Positions 53,994 to 63,289 of a DNA stretch of 64,000 bases are shown piece after piece (within the stretch, counting starts at the first letter, position 1; every line of letters starts with the position of its first letter). The notes under the pieces are model-generated. The model ran no database searches. It saw nothing but the letters and a program-made list of their open reading frames with translations, and was not told the DNA's origin. The stretch spans positions 2,861,001 to 2,925,000 of the forward strand of contig NZ_CP077311.1 in assembly GCF_019048265.1 (NCBI RefSeq), read 5' to 3'. Position numbers and translations under genes: made by a program. Source of the stretch: Aeromonas sp. FDAARGOS 1405 (GTDB lineage Bacteria > Pseudomonadota > Gammaproteobacteria > Enterobacterales > Aeromonadaceae).

Positions 53994-54036
53994 GTCCGGG
54001 CTCCGTCAGCTGTGATGGGAAAAGAGGGCAGAAACA

Positions 54037-55089
54037 TCATTGGCGACGGGCTCCATACACTTTCGGGCGAGTCAGGCTGTCGATAAAGGGTACGCAAAGG
54101 TTGGCCAGCAGCACGGCGAAGGCGAAGGCATCCGGGTAGCCGCCAAAGCGGCGAATGATGTAGACCAGCACCCCGATCAGCACGCCATAGACCAAGCGGC
54201 CGCGCGGCGTGGTGCAGGCACTGACCGGATCGGTGGCGATAAAGAAGGCCCCCAGCATGGTAGCGCCGCTAAAGAGGTGGAACATCGGCGTGGCGGTGGC
54301 ATCCGGGCTCATCAGGTAGCCGAGGGTCGCTGCCGCCAGCAGGGCACCGAGAATGGCGGTGGGAATGCGCCAGTTGATCACCTTCTGTTGCAGCAGGAAG
54401 AGGCCGCCCAGCAGATAGCCGAGGTTGACCCAGCTCCAGCCGATGCCGCCCCAACCCTCGAACAGCGGGCCGCTCAGGATCTCGCCGGTGGTGAGCCCCT
54501 GAGTCAGGCCTGTTTTCAGGGTATCGAGGGGGGTCGCCATGGTGAGACCATCCACCCCCTGCTTGAGCTGGGTCATGCTGTAGCCGTCGAGACTAAAGCC
54601 GGTGAAGATCACCGACGCCGCATCACCAAAGCCGAGGCTGTAGGCGCGCACGCTCTCCGGTGGCAGCCAGCTGGTCATCTGCACCGGGAAGGAGACCAGC
54701 AGCAGCACATAGGCGACCATGGCCGGGTTGAACAGGTTCTGACCCAGTCCGCCGTAAAGGTGTTTGGCGACGATGATCGCAAAGGCTGTGCCCACTACCA
54801 GCATCCACCACGGCAGCAGCGGCGGCAGGGAGAGACCGATCAGCACGGCGGTGAGCGCCGCACTGCCATCCATCAGGGCTGGCTTGATGGCGCGGCCACG
54901 GAGCTTGAGCACCAGCGCCTCGCACAGCAGCGCGGTCACCAACGCCAGCAGGATCTGGATAAAGGAGCCCCAGCCGAAGAACCAAGTCTGGGCCAGCAAG
55001 CCCGGCACGCAGGCCAGGATCACCAGCAGCATCAGGGTTCGGGTCTGTTTGCGGTTATGGGCAAACGGCGCAGTCGCAATATTGAACAT
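54037..55089 (-). CDS. rsxD: Rnf/Rsx complex subunit D
   Basis: A 350-residue polytopic protein (E. coli 352) of the NqrB/RnfD family. Covalent FMN is expected on Thr in GVDGLTMATPLD near residue 185. Helices flank the motif GGLGQNLFNPAMVAYVLLLVSFP. It provides the ion-translocating core with RsxG. The start MFNIATAPFAHN is as in relatives. Confidence 0.95.
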   Translation of the reverse strand: MFNIATAPFAHNRKQTRTLMLLVILACVPGLLAQTWFFGWGSFIQILLALVTALLCEALVLKLRGRAIKPALMDGSAALTAVLIGLSLPPLLPWWMLVVGTAFAIIVAKHLYGGLGQNLFNPAMVAYVLLLVSFPVQMTSWLPPESVRAYSLGFGDAASVIFTGFSLDGYSMTQLKQGVDGLTMATPLDTLKTGLTQGLTTGEILSGPLFEGWGGIGWSWVNLGYLLGGLFLLQQKVINWRIPTAILGALLAAATLGYLMSPDATATPMFHLFSGATMLGAFFIATDPVSACTTPRGRLVYGVLIGVLVYIIRRFGGYPDAFAFAVLLANLCVPFIDSLTRPKVYGARRQ

Positions 55090-55100
55090 GAGTCTGTCGA

Positions 55101-57830
55101 TTACCTTGTGGTTGTTCGGTCGGCTGACGGGGCATCTTCAGCGGCGCTCTCTGCGGCTCTGGCTGCCTCGGCCGCCAGCTTCTTCGCCTTGGCGCGGGCC
55201 ACTGCGGCTGCAATGGCCGCTTTTTTCGGATCAACCGGGGCGTCAGCCACAGGGGCGCTCGCTTCAGGAGCCTCTGTGACGGCAAGTGGTTGCTCACTGC
55301 TGGCGGCATTGCTTTGCATCGGCTCGGCCGGTGCGCGCTCACCCTCAGTTCCGGCTCTATCTACCTGAGTACCGGCACTTTCTACCTCAGCACCGGCATT
55401 TTCTACCTCAGCACTGGTACTTGCGCTCTGCTGGGCCAGCTTTTTGGCCTTGGCCCGGGCGATGGCAGCGGCGATAGCGGCCTTCTTGGGATCGATCGCT
55501 TCGCTTGCAGCAGTATCGCTTTGGCTGGTGGTTACTTCGCTCTTGGCTACTGTATCGTCGCGGGTCTGTGCGCTGGCAGTTGGCTCACTCAGCGCACCTT
55601 CAGCACCGACACTTTCGCCCTGCTGCGCCAGCTTTTTGGCCTTGGCACGGGCAATGGCAGCGGCGATCGCTGCTTTCTTGGGATCGACCGCTTCGCTGGC
55701 AGCAGATGGCGCAGCGCTTTGGGTTGCAGCGGATTCGCTGGTGCCTGCATTTGCAGTCAGATCGCCCTCAGCGCTGTCACTCTGCTGGGCCAGCTTCTTA
55801 GCCTTGGCCCGCGCAATGGCTGCAGCAATAGCGGCTTTCTTGGGATCAGTGGGCGCATCGCTTTGGATGTTTGTCTCGGCTGCCGTGCCGTTGGCAGCGC
55901 TTACCGGTTCACCATTTGCCTCGGCCTTTTTGGCTTTGGCACGGGCAATGGCGGCGGCAATTGCTGCCTTTTTCGGATCAACTTCTGCCTTTTGCTGAGC
56001 AGCATCTACCTCAGGGGCAGCAGCGGTTTCGGCTGCAGGCTCGGAGCTCTCGCCAGCCTGAGCTGCCTTCTTGGCCTTGGCACGAGCAAGAGCCGCGGCG
56101 ATGGCCGCTTTCTTGGGATCGCTGGATGGGTCAACCGCCTCGGCGGATTGCGGCGCAGCGGCTGTTTCGCTGTTTGCGCTCTCCGCCAGCTTGGCAGCGC
56201 GGCGCGCTTCCGCTTCCCGTTTGCGCGCTTCGCGAGCGGCAATCACTGCGCTGTTGTCGGGCAAGCCCTCTGCGGTGGCGGCAATGGCAGTGATGGGAGC
56301 TTCCTGCTTGGCCTTGATACGGGCCAGTGCCGCTGCCACCGGATCTTCCCCGCCTGCGGCCGTCATGGTCTGACGGCGCTGGGCGGCGGCTTCGGCATGG
56401 CGCGCTTCGCGGGCCGCTTTCTCTCGCTCGAAACGGGCCTGCTTGGCCTCGAAACGCTGCTTGGCGCGTTCGGCTTTTTCGGCCTCGGCGCGGGCTTCGC
56501 GAATGTCGTCTTTGGCGATCTTGTAGTACTGCACCAGCGGGATCTCGCTCGGGCAGACCCAGGCGCAGGCGCCGCACTCGATGCAGTCCATCAGGTTGAG
56601 CTTCTCGGCCTTGTCATACTCCTTGGCCCGGCTGTACCAGTAGAGCTCTTGCGGCAGCAGGGTAGCCGGGCAGGCATCGGCGCAGGCGCTGCAACGGATG
56701 CATGGCTGCTCCGGGCCGGGGGCGGGCAGTTCGGCCTGCGTCGGCGCCAGCAGGCAGTTGGTGGCCTTGACCACAGGCACCATGGCGTGGGGCAGGGTAA
56801 AGCCCATCATAGGGCCCCCCATGATCACCCGCTGCTCCGCTTCCGGTTGCAGCTCGAAACGCTGCAACAGCCAGCGCACCGGCGTACCGAGGCGCACCCA
56901 GGCGTTGCCGGGCTTTTTGAAGCTGTCGCCGGTGAGGGTGACGATCCGCTCGATCAGCGGCTCGCCGTCGATGATGGCGCGCTTGATGGCAAACACGGTG
57001 GCGACGTTGAGCACCATGATGCCGATATCGACCGCGCGGCCACCTTTGGGCACCTGACGGCCGGTGAGCAGCTCGATGGTCTGCTTGGCACCGCCCGAGG
57101 GGTACTTGGTTGGCACCGTCTTGACCAGCACATCCGGGTCTGTGGCGTGGCGGGTCAGCTGCTCGATCGCCTCGGGCTTGTTGTCTTCCACCCCGATCAG
57201 GGTCAGCTTGGGTTTGAGCAGGTGCTTGAGCACCCGGATGCCATCCATGATCTCGTCGGCATACTGCTGCATCAACCGATCGTCGGTGGTGATATAGGGT
57301 TCGCACTCCAGCCCGTTGACGATCAGGATCTCGGTGAGCTGGCCGCGGCCGTCGAGCTTGCTGTGGGTCGGGAATACGGCGCCGCCAAGGCCCGCTACCC
57401 CTGCCTGCTGGATGCGCTCGAGCAGCTCGCCCCGCTCCAGATTCCAATAATCGGCTTTGCCATTGCGCTCGCCCCACTCATCTTCGCCATCGGGGGTGAG
57501 AATGACGCAGAGATCGCCGAGTCCGGAGGGGTGGGCAACCGTGTGGTTGCCAATCTCGGTGATGGTGCCGGAGGTGGAGGCATGGACAGGGACGACCCGC
57601 CCCTTGGCATAACGGGTCAGCGGTTGCCCTTTTTTGACCTTGTCGCCCACCTGCACCAGCAGATCACCGGCGGGGCCTGCGTGCTGGCGCAGCGGAATAA
57701 TGAGGCGTGGCGGCAGACCGGCGTCTACCACCGGGCTCTGGCTTGATTGCAGCTTGTTGTCGGCGGGATGAATGCCACCGTGAAAGTCCCAGAGCGTGCC
57801 GGCTTTGATACGTTCGAGTAAGGAATGCAT
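55101..57830 (-). CDS. rsxC: Rnf/Rsx complex subunit C with expanded Ala/Lys repeat tail
   Basis: A 909-residue NADH- and FMN-binding subunit. The conserved part (residues 1-500) includes the barrel-sandwich N-terminus, VNGLECEPYITTDDRL, and two ferredoxin-type clusters CIRCSACADACP and CIECGACAWVCP. The remaining 400 residues are low-complexity: six blocks of DPKKAAIAAAIARAKAKK separated by acidic, Ala/Ser-rich spacers, likely helical. E. coli RsxC has a shorter tail of the same sort (740 aa). Just 11 bases precede rsxD. Confidence 0.95.
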   Translation of the reverse strand: MHSLLERIKAGTLWDFHGGIHPADNKLQSSQSPVVDAGLPPRLIIPLRQHAGPAGDLLVQVGDKVKKGQPLTRYAKGRVVPVHASTSGTITEIGNHTVAHPSGLGDLCVILTPDGEDEWGERNGKADYWNLERGELLERIQQAGVAGLGGAVFPTHSKLDGRGQLTEILIVNGLECEPYITTDDRLMQQYADEIMDGIRVLKHLLKPKLTLIGVEDNKPEAIEQLTRHATDPDVLVKTVPTKYPSGGAKQTIELLTGRQVPKGGRAVDIGIMVLNVATVFAIKRAIIDGEPLIERIVTLTGDSFKKPGNAWVRLGTPVRWLLQRFELQPEAEQRVIMGGPMMGFTLPHAMVPVVKATNCLLAPTQAELPAPGPEQPCIRCSACADACPATLLPQELYWYSRAKEYDKAEKLNLMDCIECGACAWVCPSEIPLVQYYKIAKDDIREARAEAEKAERAKQRFEAKQARFEREKAAREARHAEAAAQRRQTMTAAGGEDPVAAALARIKAKQEAPITAIAATAEGLPDNSAVIAAREARKREAEARRAAKLAESANSETAAAPQSAEAVDPSSDPKKAAIAAALARAKAKKAAQAGESSEPAAETAAAPEVDAAQQKAEVDPKKAAIAAAIARAKAKKAEANGEPVSAANGTAAETNIQSDAPTDPKKAAIAAAIARAKAKKLAQQSDSAEGDLTANAGTSESAATQSAAPSAASEAVDPKKAAIAAAIARAKAKKLAQQGESVGAEGALSEPTASAQTRDDTVAKSEVTTSQSDTAASEAIDPKKAAIAAAIARAKAKKLAQQSASTSAEVENAGAEVESAGTQVDRAGTEGERAPAEPMQSNAASSEQPLAVTEAPEASAPVADAPVDPKKAAIAAAVARAKAKKLAAEAARAAESAAEDAPSADRTTTR
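55150..56150 (-). repeat. Tandem coding repeats in the rsxC tail
   Basis: Six copies of a block of about 60 bases encoding DPKKAAIAAA(I/L/V)ARAKAKK lie near 55180, 55445, 55635, 55800, 55930 and 56075. Between the first two, at 55344-55427, four 21-base units encode heptads like AEVENAG, AEVESAG, TQVDRAG, TEGERAP. Confidence 0.9.
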
Positions 57831-57844
57831 GGTTGCTCCGCTGT

Positions 57845-58423
57845 TTATTCCACTATCTTGACCGGAATCTTGCCCGGAACATGCACGTTATTGAGATCCC
57901 ACTTCCAGTTATCGACCGTGGTGGGCACCGGGATCATCTCGATGCAGTCGGTCGGGCAGGGATCGACACAGAGATCGCAACCGGTGCACTCGTTGGCAAT
58001 CACGGTATGCATCGCCTTGGTGGCGCCGACAATGGCATCCACCGGGCAGGCCTGAATGCACTTGGTGCAGCCGATGCACTGATCTTCGTGGATAAAGGCG
58101 ACCTTTTTGACCGGCACGGCGGCCTCGTCACTGCCCCCCAGCGGCTGGGGCTCTACCCCCATCAGATCGGCAATCTTGCGCATGGTGGCCTCGCCACCGG
58201 GCACGCACTTGTTGATCTGATCGCCGTTGGCGAGCGCCTCGGCGTAGGGTTTGCAGCCGGGATAGCCGCACTGGCCACACTGGGTCTGGGGCAGCAGGGC
58301 ATCGAGCTGATCGACGATGGGGTCTGCTTCCACATGAAACTTGACGGCGGCAAAGCCCAGGATAATCCCGAACGCCAGCGCCAGCAGGGTGAGCACCAGA
58401 ATGGCAAAGAGAATATGGATCAT
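57845..58423 (-). CDS. rsxB: Rnf/Rsx complex subunit B (polyferredoxin)
   Basis: A 192-residue iron-sulfur protein with an N-terminal membrane helix ([20 protein letters not shown]), a CGQCGYPGC cluster segment typical of RnfB, and two 4Fe-4S ferredoxin motifs ([24 protein letters not shown]). It passes electrons between the soluble donor and the membrane complex. It lies 2 bases from rsxA. Confidence 0.97.
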   Translation of the reverse strand: MIHILFAILVLTLLALAFGIILGFAAVKFHVEADPIVDQLDALLPQTQCGQCGYPGCKPYAEALANGDQINKCVPGGEATMRKIADLMGVEPQPLGGSDEAAVPVKKVAFIHEDQCIGCTKCIQACPVDAIVGATKAMHTVIANECTGCDLCVDPCPTDCIEMIPVPTTVDNWKWDLNNVHVPGKIPVKIVE

Positions 58424-58425
58424 GG

Positions 58426-59007
58426 TTATATCTTGATTAGGCCGGTAAAGCCCATAAAGGCCAGCGACATCAGACCGGCGGTGATCATGGCAATCGACAC
58501 CCCGCGAAACGGTGCGGGCACATCGGCGGCGACCAGACGCTCGCGCATGGCGGCAAACAGGATCAACACCAGCGAGAAGCCGGTGGCGGCGCCAAAGCCG
58601 TAGATCACGCTCTGGATAAAGTCGTGTCGCTCATTGATGCTGAGCAGCGCCACCCCGAGCACCGCGCAGTTGGTGGTGATGAGCGGCAGGAAGATCCCCA
58701 GCAGGCGATAGAGGGTCGGGCTGCTTTTGCGCACCACCATCTCGGTAAACTGCACCACCACGGCGATCACCAGAATAAAGGCGAGGGTGCGCAGATAGGC
58801 GATATCCAGCGGCAGCAGGATATAGTGCTCCACCAGATAGGAGCTGGCACTGGCGAGGGTCATCACGAAGGTGGTCGCCAGCCCCATGCCGATGGCGGTT
58901 TCCAGCTTGCCGGAGACCCCCATAAAGGGGCAGAGGCCGAGGAATTTCACCAGCACGAAGTTGTTAACCAGCACGGTGCCGATCAATAAAAGCAGGTACT
59001 CAGTCAT
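58426..59007 (-). CDS. rsxA: Rnf/Rsx complex subunit A
   Basis: A 193-residue membrane protein identical in length to E. coli Rsx[71 protein letters not shown]. The conserved Cys residues in GLCPF and TNCAV, with those of RsxE, hold the intramembrane 2Fe-2S centre. First gene of the rsxABCDGE-nth operon; promoter lies between 59008 and 59205 but could not be fixed. Confidence 0.97.
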   Translation of the reverse strand: MTEYLLLLIGTVLVNNFVLVKFLGLCPFMGVSGKLETAIGMGLATTFVMTLASASSYLVEHYILLPLDIAYLRTLAFILVIAVVVQFTEMVVRKSSPTLYRLLGIFLPLITTNCAVLGVALLSINERHDFIQSVIYGFGAATGFSLVLILFAAMRERLVAADVPAPFRGVSIAMITAGLMSLAFMGFTGLIKI

Positions 59008-59205
59008 CAATTACCGTCACTGAAAGTCGGGTTATCGGGGGGTTGAAGGCGGGCGGTATTATCTGACGTTAGGGCCAGTTAAACAACCGCAAGGCCGCAT
59101 GGTTATTATGCAACTGGATAATTTAGCCGGGGTTTTGGGCAAGAATCCGGTGGGTTTTGCGCCAGTAAGCAACACTGCGTGAACAATCTACCTCTGAGTG
59201 GGTGA

Positions 59206-59850
59206 TTATTCGCGAACGAGACGTTTAATCCGTTGATAAAGAACCTCGACAATCTCCGTTTTATTACAGCCGTAGTGCATCTCTCGGTGGCAATTAGGGC
59301 AAAGGGCTACCGTGTTGCTAACCGTATCTGAGCCACCCTCTGCTAACCCTTTCAGGTGATGTACTTCCAAGAAGGGTTCCCCTGCGACGGTTATAAAGGG
59401 AGCAGGTTCGTTACATGATTCACATTGTTGGGCTGCATTTTGCAGTACCCACTCCCTGACTTGCAGGTCTCGTTCATGACTGTTGGTGATGACATAACGT
59501 GATTGGGGCGTTTCGACCCCTTGTGGAAGCGGCTGTTCCAGCGCGTTTTTGTAAGAGCGAAGGTTAAGTTCCTGTTGGCGGATCAGGCGTTCGATATGCG
59601 TAAAAGCGGTTGCCCCCACATTTTTGGCGGGTTTTAACCCGGGGAGCCAATCTCGTCCCATTTCGGCACAGACATATGAGATGTTCTGCATCCGATATTC
59701 GAAGGATTTCTCCGTACGCCCGAATTGGCTCGCCAATTCCCGGTAATAGTGCTTTTTCACGAAGGGTTCACCAAGAGATGCTTTGGTTTGCATATCCAAA
59801 TATGCAATAACCGCAGCCCTTAGCTCTTCTTCTGTCCAGTTATCGCTCAA
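59206..59850 (-). CDS. HNH endonuclease
   Basis: A 214-residue protein. The C-terminal 80 residues form an HNH/McrA-like zinc nuclease: CESCNEPAPF, FLEVHHLKGLAEGGSDTVSNTVALCPNCHREMHYG, with the two CxxC pairs and catalytic HH. The N-terminal 120 residues (WTEEELRAAVIAYLDMQ, KKHYYRELASQFGRTEKSFEYRMQNISYV) recur in front of HNH domains in restriction-like proteins and may recognise DNA. GC content is below that of the flanking rsx genes. A defence role is plausible, not shown. Confidence 0.85.
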   Translation of the reverse strand: MSDNWTEEELRAAVIAYLDMQTKASLGEPFVKKHYYRELASQFGRTEKSFEYRMQNISYVCAEMGRDWLPGLKPAKNVGATAFTHIERLIRQQELNLRSYKNALEQPLPQGVETPQSRYVITNSHERDLQVREWVLQNAAQQCESCNEPAPFITVAGEPFLEVHHLKGLAEGGSDTVSNTVALCPNCHREMHYGCNKTEIVEVLYQRIKRLVRE

Positions 59851-60119
59851 AACCAGATCCTAATTAGAGGAGATAATGCTGTTGGGATTGGCCGGTATCA
59901 TAGTGATAGACGGCGTCATCCGAGTGTGCTTTTATCGCCAGGCATATTAATCCAAACGACACCGCATTTCAGCTGTCATTTTGCGATAGCGTGCGCCCAG
60001 TCCATAAATTTATCTAAATAAATCAGTAAGCTATTTTTCATTTTCATGTTTCAGGCTCGCGATTGGATAGGCTACGCAACTATGTGCGTTGCACGTAATA
60101 CACCCACAGGGAGGTGGTG
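59851..60119. other. AT-rich intergenic region beside the HNH gene
   Basis: No gene seen. GCAAC...GTTGC half-repeats near 60076-60092 flank TATGTGC. Base composition matches the HNH gene more than the core genes. Confidence 0.4.
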
Positions 60120-60587
60120 ATGGATCCGGTTTCCTATCTTTTTTCGGCTTATCTCAATCTGGTACAGCAGCAGGTTGCGGATATCTATGGCACTGAGGCC
60201 AAGACGCTGGTGGTGCAGTATGAAGGGGAGTCGGTTCCGTTCTCTTTTCAGCTGTGGCAGATCCAGCAGCCGAGCGTTTGTCGTCCCTACCAGCAGGATG
60301 TGCGGCGTTTTAGCCAGTGCACGGTCAAGGCGTCCGCCCTTTTTCACAAGCTGTGTGATGACTTGACCCGGCAGGATGACAGCAGCTGGCAACTGCCCAA
60401 ATTTCGCACCATGTATTGCTCGGCAGCCGTCAGTTATCGGCCCCTTATCGCCGAAATAGGGGATGCCAAACAGAGTCCGGCCAAGCTGGCAGAGCGGGCT
60501 TGCAATCAGGCGATTCTGGCGGCGATGGATAGCGAAGATGAGACCCTGCAGGCCCAGCGGAATAAAGCGTGTGCAGCGGTGCAGTAA
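60120..60587 (+). CDS. Hypothetical protein with six cysteines
   Basis: A 155-residue protein of unknown family starting MDPVSYLFSAYL after a strong GGGAGGTGGTG site (two GTG codons just upstream are alternatives). It has no signal peptide or transmembrane helix, and cysteines at SVC, SQC, KLC, MYC, ACN and ACA. The C-terminal 30 residues look helical (AERACNQAILAAMDSEDE). No neighbour gives a functional hint. Confidence 0.65.
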   Translation: MDPVSYLFSAYLNLVQQQVADIYGTEAKTLVVQYEGESVPFSFQLWQIQQPSVCRPYQQDVRRFSQCTVKASALFHKLCDDLTRQDDSSWQLPKFRTMYCSAAVSYRPLIAEIGDAKQSPAKLAERACNQAILAAMDSEDETLQAQRNKACAAVQ

Positions 60588-60750
60588 CGCGAATTTATTT
60601 GACCAGATCATTTGCGTTTTCTTTGCGCGCCACGGCACACATGGGCTCTCCCTTGCCGGGTAAGATGGGGTTGCCCGCCGTGGCGGTAACAGTCGGATGC
60701 TTGCGGGCATATGTCGGTCACATCAGCCAGATCACCACCAGGAGGTAACC

Positions 60751-61119
60751 ATGATCAGCCATATCGACCATCTGGTATTGACGGTCAGTGATATCGAACG
60801 GGCCGTGGCGTTTTACAGTTCGGTGCTCAATATGGAGGCCATCACCTTCGGTACGGGGCGCCGGGCGGTAGGGTTTGGCAACCAGAAGATCAATCTGCAG
60901 CTGCTTGGGCAGGAGCCGCGCAATCGGGCGCAGGTGGGGTCGGGGGATGTCTGCCTTATCACCCGCTGGCCGCTGGAGCAGGTGATGGCCCAGCTTGCCT
61001 GCCACGGGGTGGAGATTGTCGAGGGGCCGGTGACCAAAAGCGGTGCTTGTGGGCCGATAGAATCCATCTACTTCCTCGACCCGGATCAGAATCTGATAGA
61101 AGTGAGCATCTATCCCTGA
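60751..61119 (+). CDS. VOC family (glyoxalase-like) protein
   Basis: A 122-residue vicinal-oxygen-chelate protein. Start MISHIDHLVLTVSDIERAVAFYSSVLNM follows a strong GGAGGTAACC site. Metal-ligand positions are plausible at His of HIDHLVL, the middle Gln/His strand (NLQLLGQE), and Glu of NLIEVSIY. It resembles the Salmonella virulence-associated lyase-like protein STM3117 as I remember it. Substrate unknown; true GloA is encoded elsewhere in this window. Confidence 0.85.
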   Translation: MISHIDHLVLTVSDIERAVAFYSSVLNMEAITFGTGRRAVGFGNQKINLQLLGQEPRNRAQVGSGDVCLITRWPLEQVMAQLACHGVEIVEGPVTKSGACGPIESIYFLDPDQNLIEVSIYP

Positions 61120-61155
61120 GCCCACCAAGCCATCAGTCCCATCGCCATCATCAAT

Positions 61156-61187
61156 AGAAAGGGGCCGTTAATTGACAGCCCCTTTCT
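61156..61187. terminator. Bidirectional hairpin terminator
   Basis: AGAAAGGGGC (61156-61165) / GCCCCTTTCT (61178-61187), 12-base loop, between convergent genes. Confidence 0.75.
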
Positions 61188-61241
61188 CGTATCGCTATCG
61201 ACCCAGCGCCAGTGGCTCTTTGCCGATTCTCCAGAAGCGCC

Positions 61242-62822
61242 CTAGAAAGGCGCACCGCTCTCGTCGCTCTCCTGTAAAAACTGCTCCAGCTCGGCCTGAT
61301 AGGCCGCATCAGGTTGACCACTGCTGGCAGGGGTGACGGCGGCAGGACGAGCGACGGGAGGGGCGGTGAGGGTCTCCATCACCCGCTGCTGCAGATAGGG
61401 GTAGAAGGGGTTGGAGGAGGTGCGGGTGAGGGCGCCGGGGTTGACGATCAGCACTCCGCGCTCGCCACGCAGGGCCAGACCACCGAGGTTGATGCCGTAT
61501 TGCTCCCGCTGCTGCGGGCGCGCCGCCATGCCATAGAGGGGGTCGTCCATCGGGAAGGGGAGCGCCACATGGGAGAGGGAGTAGATCTCTTTGGGATAAT
61601 CGATACCCAGCGGGCGGAGCTGCTCAGGCTGATCTGCGCTGGCCAGCGTTCTGGCCTGCGTCGCGGGGGAGGCGGGGTCCACATTGCCCACCACGGTGAG
61701 GCGATAGTGCCCGGGGGCGTTTGGCAGCAAGCGGTGCAGCGCCAGCTCGGAGGCCGAGCTCATCAGCGGGCCAAACAGGGTACTGCGGTTGATATCAAAC
61801 AGCACCAGTTCGCTGCCGTTGGCCGGCAGGTAGTGGTAGAGATCGGCAATGATGGAGCGAGTGCTGACGGTGTAGTCCATCACCGACTGGAAGGTGAGGG
61901 CGGGGGGAAACGCCGCCAGCTCGCCACTGGCGGCCAGCTGGCGCACCTGTTGCTGGATGGCGTGGGTCAGGCGATAGGACTGGCGCGCCCCGTTGACCGG
62001 AAACGAGTTGTACTTGAACGGGTTGAACTCCGGCATGGTGTCGAGCCAGGCGGCGTTGGCAAAGGCGGGCAGCAGAGCGGGCACGGCCTTGAGCCCGGCG
62101 AAGCGGGCAAAGCGGGTCACCCCGATCATCGGGGAGATCAGCACCAGCCGATCCGGTTTTGCCAGCGTGCCGCTCGGGTCGGCCAGCGCATCGAGCGCAT
62201 ATTTCACCGCTAGCGCGCCGCCGTTGGAAAAGCCCACCAGATGCAGCGGCCGCTTGCCCGGTGCCAGCAATCTGGCCTCCCGCACCGCCAGTCGGGTGGC
62301 GGCCAGCCAGGTTTCCCAATCCACATCTACGAGGCCAGCGGGCACTGTGCCGTGGCCGGGGATCCGCAGCCCCAGCGCGATAAAGCCCTGCTCCTGATAA
62401 CGTCTGGCCAGATGGCGCAGGCTGTAGGGGGAGTCGGTCAGGCCGTGCAGCAGCACCGCCACCCCTTTGACTTCCCCCTCGGGGCGCAGCAGGTAGGAGC
62501 GGTTCCAGTTCTGCTGAAAGCGGGCGGGATTGATGGGGGCGTCCTGATAGTAGCGATTGCTGGCCAGTTGCTGCTCCGGCGGCGTCTTGGCAACCACCTC
62601 GGTGGCCACCAGCTCGAACAGCTCTGCTTCGCGGGCCAGATAGGCTTGCCAGTCGCTGCGATCGAGCTCATCGGCGCTGAGTTCGGGGGGCACCACTGTG
62701 TGCCACAGCTGCAGCGGCGCTGCCTGCCAGGCGAAGTAGGCGATCACCGCCCATGCGGTCAGCAACAGCAGCAACAGGGTCAGCAGAGCACGGCGAACAA
62801 GGCGGCGAGTGTGAGCCAGCAT
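61242..62822 (-). CDS. Large membrane-anchored alpha/beta hydrolase
   Basis: A 526-residue protein with an N-terminal anchor (RALLTLLLLLLTAWAVIAYFAW) and an alpha/beta hydrolase fold: HGLTDSPYSLRHLAR (oxyanion region), GLRIPGHGTVPAG, nucleophile in VGFSNGGALAVKYALDA near residue 220, and a late LSHVALPFPMDDPLYG that may give the His. A C-terminal Ala/Pro/Gln tail follows. It starts at the ATG at 62822, where the anchor begins. Substrate unknown; exported or periplasm-facing by topology. Confidence 0.82.
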   Translation of the reverse strand: MLAHTRRLVRRALLTLLLLLLTAWAVIAYFAWQAAPLQLWHTVVPPELSADELDRSDWQAYLAREAELFELVATEVVAKTPPEQQLASNRYYQDAPINPARFQQNWNRSYLLRPEGEVKGVAVLLHGLTDSPYSLRHLARRYQEQGFIALGLRIPGHGTVPAGLVDVDWETWLAATRLAVREARLLAPGKRPLHLVGFSNGGALAVKYALDALADPSGTLAKPDRLVLISPMIGVTRFARFAGLKAVPALLPAFANAAWLDTMPEFNPFKYNSFPVNGARQSYRLTHAIQQQVRQLAASGELAAFPPALTFQSVMDYTVSTRSIIADLYHYLPANGSELVLFDINRSTLFGPLMSSASELALHRLLPNAPGHYRLTVVGNVDPASPATQARTLASADQPEQLRPLGIDYPKEIYSLSHVALPFPMDDPLYGMAARPQQREQYGINLGGLALRGERGVLIVNPGALTRTSSNPFYPYLQQRVMETLTAPPVARPAAVTPASSGQPDAAYQAELEQFLQESDESGAPF

Positions 62823-63166
62823 GGTGCAATCCTTGGCGATAGGGGTGGGGCCGCCTCTGGGCGGGCGAGTTCGGCGCAGCACCCTAGGCGCTGCCAATCG
62901 GCTTAAAGCCTAATGGAAACAAGGTGATATGTATAGTTGATGGCGTTCGGCCACGCTGGCTGTGGGCACCAGATCCCGCTGTTGGCATCAGGCTGGCCGT
63001 TCAAAGGTTGCATCGCGGCCATCTGGCGCTGTGAACTTATCCGCGGATGCCCGCTTGGGCGCTGCGATCTTGCAACTATCTGCCCCTGAGCGGGGGCAAT
63101 TATGCTACTGTAGCGGCGTTTTTTGATGGATAAGCTGGCATTGGCCTTTTTTGAAGATGGAATGGT
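62823..63166. other. Divergent intergenic region before rluF
   Basis: No long gene. GGCCACGCTGGCTGTGGGC-like short repeats of GGC occur but no convincing regulator site; the rluF promoter is probably near 63105-63150 (TTATGCTACTGTAG). Confidence 0.35.
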
Positions 63167-63289
63167 ATGCAGAACTTTGACGTAGTGAATTGGCTGATGC
63201 AGCAAACAGCCTCCCCGGCGCAGCCGGAACAGGCGATGGCACAACCGGGCGCGGCCCAGACCCTGTGGCAGGTGCACCATGCTGGCTAA
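63167..63289 (+). CDS. Small ORF overlapping the rluF start
   Basis: ATG 63167 opens a 40-residue frame ([20 protein letters not shown]...LWQVHHAG) that ends TAA at 63289, 11 bases inside rluF in another frame. The overlap could couple translation. Composition is plausible for protein, the ribosome site is weak and there is no known family. Confidence 0.35.
   Translation: MQNFDVVNWLMQQTASPAQPEQAMAQPGAAQTLWQVHHAG

Noticed and set aside
55290..57746. Open frame of about 800 codons antisense to rsxC
   Set aside because: Mirrors the repetitive Ala/Lys codons of rsxC; no family features, and rsxC is certain.
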